A DNA stretch of 64,000 bases, taken from the NCBI GenBank assembly GCA_964632755.1, contig CAZWDT010000001.1, positions 1 to 64,000 on the forward strand. Direction: 5' to 3'. Position numbers and translations under genes: made by a program. Below are positions 57,655 to 64,000 of the stretch, in pieces. The notes under the pieces are model-generated. The model worked only from the letters and a program-made list of their open reading frames with translations. It made no database searches and was not told the DNA's origin. Positions within the stretch are counted from its first letter, which is position 1. Each line of letters begins with the position of its first letter. Source of the DNA: JAFGMR01 sp964632755 (lineage in GTDB: Archaea > Halobacteriota > Methanosarcinia > Methanotrichales > Methanotrichaceae).

Positions 57655-59259
57655 TTGAGGTTTATCGTCGTCACAGGAGGAGTCATGAGCGGCCTCGGAA
57701 AGGGCATCACCGCTGCTTCCATTGGCAGGCTGCTCATGAATCGAGGCTACAGGGTAACTGCAATCAAGATAGATCCATACATCAACATCGATGCCGGGCT
57801 GATGAGCCCGTTCCAGCACGGGGAGGTTTACGTGCTCAAGGACGGCGGCGAGGTCGACCTCGACCTCGGCAACTACGAGCGCTTCCTTGATATCGAGCTA
57901 ACCCGCGAGCACAACATCACAACTGGCAAGGTATACAAGACGGTGATCGAGAAGGAGCGGCAGGGGGAGTACCTCGGAAAGACCGTCCAGATCATCCCCC
58001 ACATCACCGACGAGATCAAGCAACGCATACGCTCCGTCTCCCGCGAGGGCGGAAGCGAGATCTGCCTCGTCGAGGTAGGGGGGACAGTCGGGGATATCGA
58101 GTCCATGCCCTTCCTCGAGGCCATGCGCCAGCTAAGACATGAGGAGTCAGGAAACATATTCTTCGTCCACGTCACGCTTGCCCCGACGACGATGGACGGC
58201 GAGCAGAAGACCAAGCCAACGCAGCACAGCGTAAAGGAGATGAGGGGCCTAGGACTGCAGCCGGACATGATCGCTGTGCGGTGCAAGAAGCCCCTGCTCG
58301 CGGAGACCAAGCAGAAGATCGCCCACTTCTGCGACGTGCCAATCGAGGCTGTAATCAGCTGTCACGACGCCGAGGACATCTACCAGGTCCCCTTACAACT
58401 GGAGAGGGAAGGGCTCCCCACATACTTGATGAAGGAGATGCGCCTCTTTCCCCTCGAGAAGAGGAAGGATTGGGATGAACTCGTAAGGAAGATGGATTCA
58501 CCCAGAGGCCAGGTGTTGGTCGCGATCGTCGGCAAGTACACCGCAAGCTCCCAGTGCACCGATACGATGGAAGACGCCTATCTCTCGATCAGGGAGGCTC
58601 TGAAGCATGCAGGGATCGAGTCTGGCTTTCGCCCTCAGATATCGTGGATCGATGCCGAGGAGCTGAATCATGGAGCTCCTGAGATCATGCTTCGGGAGTT
58701 CGACGGCATCCTCGTCCCTGGAGGCTTCGGATCCCGCGGGACGGAGGGCAAGATGAAGGCAATCGAGTACGCCCGCACACGAAAGGTGCCGTATCTTGGA
58801 ATCTGCTTTGGCATGCAGCTTGCGGTTGTGGAGTTCGCACGAAACGTCCTTGGGCTGGAAGGGGCAAACAGCACGGAGTTCGGGGAGACTCCACACCCCA
58901 TAATCGCCCTTCTTCCCGAGCAAGAGGGCCTTAGGGAGATGGGGGCGACGATGCGGCTTGGCAACTACACCGCACACCTGTTGGAGGGCTCTCTCGCACA
59001 CAGGATCTACGGCTCCACCGAGATCGTCGAGCGCCATCGCCACCGCTACGAGGTGAACCCCGCCTACATCGAGGCGATGGAGGAGAAGGGGCTGATCTTC
59101 TCCGGCCGAAACGGAAACCTGATGGAGATCGCTGAGATCTCCGACCACCCATTCTTCTTCGCCTCCCAGTTCCACCCGGAGATGAGGTCGCGACCGGGCC
59201 GGCCCTCGCCCCCCTTCCTCGCCTTCGTCGAGGCTATGGCGGATAGGAGCGCCCGCTGA
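57655..59259 (+). CDS. pyrG: CTP synthase
   Basis: A 534-residue amidotransferase that makes CTP from UTP, ATP and glutamine. The amidoligase domain starts IVVTGGVMSGLGKGITAASI; the glutaminase domain has the nucleophile Cys in YLGICFGMQ and the His-Glu pair in QFHPEM. The start is TTG 57655 because the conserved N-terminus leaves no other choice. It probably shares a message with the preceding gene, and CTP is the substrate of RfbF encoded just downstream. Confidence 0.96.
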   Translation: MRFIVVTGGVMSGLGKGITAASIGRLLMNRGYRVTAIKIDPYINIDAGLMSPFQHGEVYVLKDGGEVDLDLGNYERFLDIELTREHNITTGKVYKTVIEKERQGEYLGKTVQIIPHITDEIKQRIRSVSREGGSEICLVEVGGTVGDIESMPFLEAMRQLRHEESGNIFFVHVTLAPTTMDGEQKTKPTQHSVKEMRGLGLQPDMIAVRCKKPLLAETKQKIAHFCDVPIEAVISCHDAEDIYQVPLQLEREGLPTYLMKEMRLFPLEKRKDWDELVRKMDSPRGQVLVAIVGKYTASSQCTDTMEDAYLSIREALKHAGIESGFRPQISWIDAEELNHGAPEIMLREFDGILVPGGFGSRGTEGKMKAIEYARTRKVPYLGICFGMQLAVVEFARNVLGLEGANSTEFGETPHPIIALLPEQEGLREMGATMRLGNYTAHLLEGSLAHRIYGSTEIVERHRHRYEVNPAYIEAMEEKGLIFSGRNGNLMEIAEISDHPFFFASQFHPEMRSRPGRPSPPFLAFVEAMADRSAR

Positions 59260-59320
59260 GAGGAAGTGATGTGCCAACCACTGATCGGTCGGGTGGTTGG
59301 TACTATCGAGAGATAGATGA

Positions 59321-59330
59321 CTTTATATGG
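59321..59330 (+). promoter_or_regulatory. TATA box of the polysaccharide cluster
   Basis: The tract ctttatatgg lies ~75 bases before the rfbF ATG, which leaves a leader of about 45 bases. It is the only clear promoter in the 141-base gap after pyrG. Confidence 0.5.
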
Positions 59331-59400
59331 ATTAATATTAAGATGATATCTGGCCACCCCCACAGATGAGCGAGGGGACAGCCGGTCGGGTTGGGATTGG

Positions 59401-60180
59401 ATGAAGGTTGTCATACTCTGCGGAGGGATGGGCACACGCATGCGCGAGGAGACGGAGTACCGGCCTAAGCCCATGGTCCTCGTCGGAGACAGGCCCATCC
59501 TCTGGCACATCATGAAGACCTACGATAGATACGGCTTCAAGGACTTCGTGATCTGCCTTGGGTACAAAGGCCACATGATCAAGGACTACTTCCTGAACTA
59601 CGAGTTCATGAACAGCGACTTCACGGTCCGTCTGGGAGACCGCGAGAAGATCCAGATCCACAGCAACCATACAGAGAGGGACTGGTCGGTGACCTTGGCA
59701 GAGACCGGCGAGAGGACGCAGACCGGCGGGCGGGTGAAGCGGATAGAAAGGTACATCGATTGCGACGAGTTCATGCTCACTTACGGCGACGGCGTTTCCG
59801 ATATCGATCTTGTCAAGCTCCACGACTTCCACCGCTCCCACGGCAGGATAGGCACCATGACCGGCGTTATGCCAGTCTCCCGGTTCGGGGAGGTATCGCT
59901 GGAGAAGGACAAGGTTACCTGTTTCAACGAGAAGCCTCGCTCCAACGATTGTAGAGTCAACGGAGGATTCTTCGTCTTCAACCGAAAGTTCTTCCGATAT
60001 CTCGAGGCTGACGAGTCCTGCATCCTTGAGAGGGGACCGCTCGAAAAGCTGGCAGCCGATGGCGAGCTGATGCTCTATCCCCACGATGGATTCTGGCAAT
60101 GCGTGGATACCTACAGGGAGCTCGAGGCCCTAAACGGCATGTGGAACTCGGGAAAGGCGCCCTGGAAGGCCTGGGATTAG
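59401..60180 (+). CDS. rfbF: Glucose-1-phosphate cytidylyltransferase
   Basis: A 259-residue nucleotidyltransferase that forms CDP-glucose from CTP and glucose 1-phosphate. The signature LCGGMGTRMREETEYRPKPM is at the N-terminus, YGDGVSDID provides the metal site, and SVTLAETGERTQTGGRVKRI is specific to the cytidylyl branch. The stop overlaps the GTG of the GtrA gene by one base. Confidence 0.94.
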   Translation: MKVVILCGGMGTRMREETEYRPKPMVLVGDRPILWHIMKTYDRYGFKDFVICLGYKGHMIKDYFLNYEFMNSDFTVRLGDREKIQIHSNHTERDWSVTLAETGERTQTGGRVKRIERYIDCDEFMLTYGDGVSDIDLVKLHDFHRSHGRIGTMTGVMPVSRFGEVSLEKDKVTCFNEKPRSNDCRVNGGFFVFNRKFFRYLEADESCILERGPLEKLAADGELMLYPHDGFWQCVDTYRELEALNGMWNSGKAPWKAWD

Positions 60181-60608
60181 TGGCACTCGATAAGCTGCCT
60201 AAGCTGCCAAGCTCGTTATGCACCGCCTGGATACTCCAGTTCTCCAGGTTTAGCCTCGTTGGGATACTGAACACCATCGTAGGATACGGGGCGTTCCTCA
60301 TACTGCTCGGCCATGCAAACTACATGATAGCCCTGATCCTTGCCCACTTCATAGGCGTCTGCCACAGCTACGTTTGGAACAGGCACTGGACCTTCAAGTC
60401 GAGGGGCATCAAGACGAATGAGTTCCTGAGGTTCAACTCGGTCTATCTGGTGGTGCTTGCGGTAAACGCCCTGGCATTGGCGTTTCTCGTAGAGGGGCTC
60501 GGCATCAGGCCGGAGATCGGCCAGCTGATCGCCCTTCCCATAGTTACTGTGATCAGCTTCACAGGGCATAAGCATTGGAGCTTCAGGGAGAAGAGGGAAG
60601 GCCGATGA
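60180..60608 (+). CDS. GtrA-family membrane protein
   Basis: A 142-residue four-helix GtrA-like protein, thought to flip or bind polyprenyl-phosphate sugars. Typical segments are FSLVGILNTIVGYGAFLIL, YVWNRHWTFKS and GHKHWSFRE. The start GTG 60180 overlaps the rfbF stop (TAGTG); the upstream frame extension has no family support. Confidence 0.88.
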   Translation: MALDKLPKLPSSLCTAWILQFSRFSLVGILNTIVGYGAFLILLGHANYMIALILAHFIGVCHSYVWNRHWTFKSRGIKTNEFLRFNSVYLVVLAVNALALAFLVEGLGIRPEIGQLIALPIVTVISFTGHKHWSFREKREGR

Positions 60609-60650
60609 GGTATTTATATAATATCGAACGATGAAGGGCGACGAATAAGA

Positions 60651-60664
60651 CCAATATATTTATG
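60651..60664 (+). promoter_or_regulatory. TATA box before rfbG
   Basis: Two TATA-like tracts follow the gtrA stop: gtatttatataata (60609-60622) and ccaatatatttatg (60651-60664). The second suits a start near 60690, so rfbG can be transcribed from its own promoter. Confidence 0.5.
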
Positions 60665-60721
60665 GTCGATGCCCCCCACCAGGTGGTCGTCTGTAGTATA
60701 CGTGGCCGCAAGGAGATGGGG

Positions 60722-61699
60722 ATGACAACTGACTTCTGGAAGGACAGAAACGTCCTGCTGACAGGATGCACCGGCCTCTTGGGATCCTGGCTCGCCCAGG
60801 CCCTAGTCGAACGGGAGGCGAACCTGATAGGTCTCATAAGGGACTCGGTCCCACGCTCGAACCTCTATCTCTCGGGCATCTCGGAAAGGATGACCGTGGT
60901 GAGGGGGGAGGTGGAGGACGAACGCCTCCTGGAGAGGACTCTGAACGAGTATGAGGTGGACTCCATCTTCCACCTCGCGGCCCAGACAATAGTGACCATA
61001 GCCAACAGAAGCCCCCTTTCCACCTTCGAGACCAACATTTTGGGTACCTGGAACATCCTCGAGGCCGCTCGCAGATCGAGCCTGGTCAGCCGGGTGATAG
61101 TTGCCTCAAGCGACAAAGCCTATGGATCACAGGAGATCCTTCCCTACGATGAGAGGACGCCCTTAGAGGGAAGGCATCCATACGACGTATCCAAGAGCTG
61201 TGCAGACCTGATCTGCCAGGCTTATTACCATACATATGGCCTTCCCGTCTGCATAACTAGATGCGGCAACCTCTATGGGGGAGGCGATCTCAACTTCAAC
61301 CGGATCGTGCCCGGCACCATCCGCTCATTGATGAACGGAGAGAGGCCGGTCATAAGGAGCGACGGCTTGCTCGTAAGGGACTACTTCTACGTCTTGGACG
61401 GAGTCAAGGCATATATAGCGCTCGCCGAGGGGATGAATGAGCGAAAGATCCACGGGGAGGCCTTCAACTTCAGCAACGAGAGGCCTCTCTCCGTCATCGA
61501 GCTCGTCGATGAGATAATCACACAGATGGGGGGAGACGTCAGGCCCCATGTGCTGGGCAAGGCCTCAAACGAGATCAGGCATCAGTACCTATCGGCCGCC
61601 AAGGCGAGGGACGTCCTTGGCTGGCAGCCCAGCTACACGCTTCAAGAGGGGCTCGATGAGACGATACGCTGGTATGAGGAGTTCTTGAGGAGGGTTTGA
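60722..61699 (+). CDS. rfbG: CDP-glucose 4,6-dehydratase
   Basis: A ~325-residue extended SDR that converts CDP-glucose to CDP-4-keto-6-deoxyglucose, the entry to 3,6-dideoxy- and other deoxysugars. Motifs: LLTGCTGLLGSWLAQAL (NAD), HLAAQTIVTIANRSP and YDVSKSCADLICQAYYHTY with the catalytic Tyr-x3-Lys. ATG 60722 is best spaced from aaggag; ATG 60716 and a longer frame to 60662 are alternatives. rfbF and rfbG form the pathway, interrupted only by gtrA. No rfbH homologue is in the window. Confidence 0.9.
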   Translation: MTTDFWKDRNVLLTGCTGLLGSWLAQALVEREANLIGLIRDSVPRSNLYLSGISERMTVVRGEVEDERLLERTLNEYEVDSIFHLAAQTIVTIANRSPLSTFETNILGTWNILEAARRSSLVSRVIVASSDKAYGSQEILPYDERTPLEGRHPYDVSKSCADLICQAYYHTYGLPVCITRCGNLYGGGDLNFNRIVPGTIRSLMNGERPVIRSDGLLVRDYFYVLDGVKAYIALAEGMNERKIHGEAFNFSNERPLSVIELVDEIITQMGGDVRPHVLGKASNEIRHQYLSAAKARDVLGWQPSYTLQEGLDETIRWYEEFLRRV

Positions 61700-61703
61700 G
61701 CCG

Positions 61704-62639
61704 GTGTCGAAGCTCATAAGCATCGTCATCCCCGCCTTCAACGAGGAGGAGGGCATCGACGAACTGGGCCGACGGCTGAGGGCCACGATGGATGGCCTGC
61801 CCGACCACGCGTTCGAGGTCATTATCGTCGAGAACGGCTCGATCGATTCCACGCTGGAGAGGCTTCTTGCCCTCTGCCAAGAGGACCCTCGCTTCAAGGT
61901 AGTCCAGCTCTCCCGCAACTTCGGCTATGAGGGAGCCATCACCGCTGGACTGATGTACGCCCGCGGGGACGCCGCTGTGATGATGTGCGCCGACCTTCAG
62001 GACCCTCCGGAGATGATCCCCCAGTTCGTCGAGATGTGGGAAGCGGGCTTCGACGTCGTCTATGCCATAATCAAGAGGCGAGAAGGCGTATCCCTCTGGA
62101 GAAAGTTCCTCTACAAAAACGCCTACAGGGTGATATACTTGCTTGCGGGCCGGACCATTCCCCAAAACGTAACCGAGTTTCGCCTCATGGACAGAAAGGT
62201 CTACTCGATACTTAACAAAATGCCGGAGAGGAACCGCTTCATCAGGGGGATCGTTGCCTGGACAGGGTTCAAGCAGACGGGAATCCCATTCGAGCGGCCG
62301 GCCCGCTTCGCCGGCGAGTCCAAGGCAGATATCGCAACAGCCATCACAACGGCCACGAACGGGATCTTCTCCTTCTCCTACCTGCCCCTCAAGCTCGCAA
62401 TCGCCATGGGAATACTCGTCTCGCTAGCATCCTTTGCCGGCATCTTCGTGGAGATAATCCTCTTCCTCGTCTACGGGCAGGTCGTGCCGGGATACTACAG
62501 CACGCTGATCATCGTGCTGTTCCTCTTTGGCATACTCTTCCTCCTTCTAGGGATCATGGGCATATATATCGAGAGGATCTACGACGAGGTGAAGCAGCGG
62601 CCAATGTACTTAGTGGAGAGGGAGTACGGGTTCGACTGA
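61704..62639 (+). CDS. Family 2 glycosyltransferase, GtrB/DPM1-like, with two C-terminal membrane helices
   Basis: A 311-residue GT2 that probably moves a sugar to polyprenyl phosphate. The GT-A domain has SIVIPAFNEEEGIDELG, the acidic motif in CADLQDPPEMI and RGIVAWTGFKQTGIPFERP; two membrane helices (~230-260 and 268-295) follow. It begins at GTG 61704, five bases after rfbG. With the GtrA protein in the same cluster it could form a sugar charging and flipping pair, as GtrA/GtrB in phages and bacteria. Confidence 0.9.
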   Translation: MSKLISIVIPAFNEEEGIDELGRRLRATMDGLPDHAFEVIIVENGSIDSTLERLLALCQEDPRFKVVQLSRNFGYEGAITAGLMYARGDAAVMMCADLQDPPEMIPQFVEMWEAGFDVVYAIIKRREGVSLWRKFLYKNAYRVIYLLAGRTIPQNVTEFRLMDRKVYSILNKMPERNRFIRGIVAWTGFKQTGIPFERPARFAGESKADIATAITTATNGIFSFSYLPLKLAIAMGILVSLASFAGIFVEIILFLVYGQVVPGYYSTLIIVLFLFGILFLLLGIMGIYIERIYDEVKQRPMYLVEREYGFD

Positions 62640-62642
62640 TCG

Positions 62643-63707
62643 ATGGGGATGGGATCCAATGATGAGATATGGCGAGGTTCGATGCCGCTGAGGGAGATCG
62701 TGGAGGAGGACCTGGAGGCGATACTCTCCGCCAAGCTCCCCTGGTCCAAGTTCGATGGGTCAACGGTCCTGATAACCGGCGCATCCGGCTTCATCGGGTC
62801 GTACATTGTCGAGACGTTGCTCCGCCTCGATCAAGAAGGCGCAGACATTGACGTCGTAGGCCTTGTCCGAGACGGCAATAGGGCCAAGCGTCGCTTCGCG
62901 GAGCTCAAAAGGGGGCCGAAGCTCGTGATACAAGATGTGGCGAAGCCTCTGAACCTGGAGGATGTCGACTACATAATTCATGCCGCAAGCCAAGCAAGCC
63001 CTCGATACTACGGCCTCGACCCCGTGGGAACGCTTGCAGCAAACGTCATTGGAACGTACAACCTCCTGATGCTCACTGCAAAGAGGTCTCTGCAAGGCTT
63101 TCTCTTCATCAGCAGCAGCGAGGTATACGGCCGCGTTAATGGACGCGTCAATGAGGCGGATTATGGTTACCTGGATCCGCTGGACGCAAGATCGTGCTAC
63201 GCGGAGGGGAAGAGGATGGGTGAGAACATCTGCGTCTCGTGGTTCCATCAGCATGGGGTCCCGACGGTGATCGCTCGACTATTCCACACATACGGCCCTG
63301 GGATGCGCGCCGACGACGGTCGTGTACAGGCAGATCTCGTCGCCGATGTGGTTGCAGGAAGGGACATCACATTGAAGAGCGACGGAAGTGCGAGGAGATC
63401 CTTCTGCTACCTGGCCGACGCCGTATCCGGCCTGTTCGCAGTGCTCCTCAAGGGAGTGCCGGGAGAGGCGTACAACATCGGCGACGACCGGTTCGACCTC
63501 TCTGTGCGCGAGCTGGCAGAGAGGCTCGCCGAACTCTTCCCCCCACGCAAGGTGGTCATGGGAAGGCCGACAGGCCCATACATAAGAAGCCCTGTTGAGA
63601 GCATATCTCCCGACATCTCCAAGGCCCGGGCGCTGGGCTGGAGTCCCAATACATCCCTCGATGCGGGGCTTAGAAGGACGGTAGGGAGTTACGATGAGCT
63701 TATTTGA
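62643..63707 (+). CDS. NAD-dependent epimerase/dehydratase (extended SDR)
   Basis: A 354-residue nucleotide-sugar enzyme. The NAD motif is VLITGASGFIGSYIVETLL (near 41-59) after a ~35-residue N-terminal extension; SSSEVYG and YAEGKRMGE contain the Ser and Tyr-x3-Lys of the active site; RLFHTYGPGMR and the C-terminal substrate segment are typical of UDP-glucuronate decarboxylase-like enzymes. The exact sugar product is open. It starts three bases after the GT2 stop and overlaps the FkbM gene by 14 bases. Confidence 0.88.
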   Translation: MGMGSNDEIWRGSMPLREIVEEDLEAILSAKLPWSKFDGSTVLITGASGFIGSYIVETLLRLDQEGADIDVVGLVRDGNRAKRRFAELKRGPKLVIQDVAKPLNLEDVDYIIHAASQASPRYYGLDPVGTLAANVIGTYNLLMLTAKRSLQGFLFISSSEVYGRVNGRVNEADYGYLDPLDARSCYAEGKRMGENICVSWFHQHGVPTVIARLFHTYGPGMRADDGRVQADLVADVVAGRDITLKSDGSARRSFCYLADAVSGLFAVLLKGVPGEAYNIGDDRFDLSVRELAERLAELFPPRKVVMGRPTGPYIRSPVESISPDISKARALGWSPNTSLDAGLRRTVGSYDELI

Positions 63708-64000
63708 GGCAAGGGATGAGTATAGGAGGGGAAGACTGGAGAAGCAGGAGTACATCGACCGGATGCAAGAGTACCACGCCCTCCTTCTGGAGTACGCAAG
63801 CTTCATCGAGGATTGCGATATCCGCTCGATCGAGATCGCGGACGGTTGCCTGATAATAACCTCCAGAACCGCCGGAATCGATATGATCTGCCCTTTGATC
63901 GACCGCAGGGCCGCACCCTTCGAGATTCTCAACTTCGGATCGTACGAGAGGCCGGAGATGGAGATGGCGCTTAGATTGATCGATCCTGGCTCGACTGTAG
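63694..64000 (+). CDS. FkbM-family methyltransferase (partial, runs off the window)
   Basis: The first 102 residues of a protein starting MSLFEARDEYRRGRLEKQEY. A helical N-terminal part is followed by RLIDPGSTV, the start of the SAM-binding motif seen in FkbM O-methyltransferases (I(D)xGAxxG). The gene continues past base 64000. It probably methylates a sugar of the polysaccharide. Overlaps the SDR gene by 14 bases. Confidence 0.7.
   Translation, partial: MSLFEARDEYRRGRLEKQEYIDRMQEYHALLLEYASFIEDCDIRSIEIADGCLIITSRTAGIDMICPLIDRRAAPFEILNFGSYERPEMEMALRLIDPGSTV

Overview
The window looks like a chromosomal segment of a methanogenic euryarchaeon, most likely of the Methanothrix (Methanosaeta)/Methanosarcinales kind. 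It carries archaeal replication proteins (RPA with a zinc finger, an RPA-associated protein, topoisomerase VI A and B), a Cdc48-type AAA ATPase, eIF5A, a methanogenesis marker 8 protein, a PGF-CTERM surface protein, archaeal TATA boxes 25-35 bases before starts, and GC-rich coding sequence with AT-rich promoters. The species assignment is an inference from gene content; no rRNA is present.

Layout. 1-4.4 kb: a secreted repeat/beta-propeller protein flanked by two copies of a ~330-bp direct repeat, a 156-bp hairpin element and a small membrane protein. 4.4-10.6 kb: Cdc48, a PRC-barrel protein, a TPR surface protein and, on the minus strand, an AAA ATPase/metallo-beta-lactamase pair. 10.8-15.5 kb: cimA-ilvB-ilvN-ilvC, a complete start of isoleucine/valine synthesis from pyruvate through citramalate. 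15.6-21.3 kb: secreted and membrane proteins, a PIP-box protein, and two secreted proteins that share a C-terminal module. 21.3-25.1 kb: a three-gene operon joining a formate dehydrogenase catalytic subunit to sulfhydrogenase-type beta and gamma subunits. 25.2-26.8 kb: broken genes, including a vapBC-like remnant. 26.8-32.8 kb: methyltransferase, ADP-ribosylglycohydrolase, then argC-CBS-argJ-argH. 33-40.3 kb: a large hybrid histidine kinase, methanogenesis marker 8, agmatinase-eIF5A, an aminotransferase. 40.5-47.8 kb: a large secreted protein, catalase, a C45-type hydrolase and decayed genes (Fic, DUF104-type antitoxin). 47.9-51.2 kb: a gene that changes from GC-rich to AT-rich in mid-frame, followed by an AT-rich membrane protein. 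51.4-57.6 kb: RPA, RPA-associated protein, a stand-alone RAM domain, Topo VI, Trm112-like protein. 57.7 kb to the end: CTP synthase followed by CDP-glucose and surface polysaccharide genes (rfbF, GtrA, rfbG, GT2, SDR, FkbM).

The genes fit a cell with pyruvate-derived branched-chain amino acids, acetyl-cycle arginine synthesis, agmatine/hypusine linkage, a heavily N-glycosylated surface, and CTP-dependent sugar activation for a surface polysaccharide. The accessory zones (1-4, 20-27, 43-51 kb) contain repeats, remnants and foreign-looking composition and are where the unusual observations concentrate.
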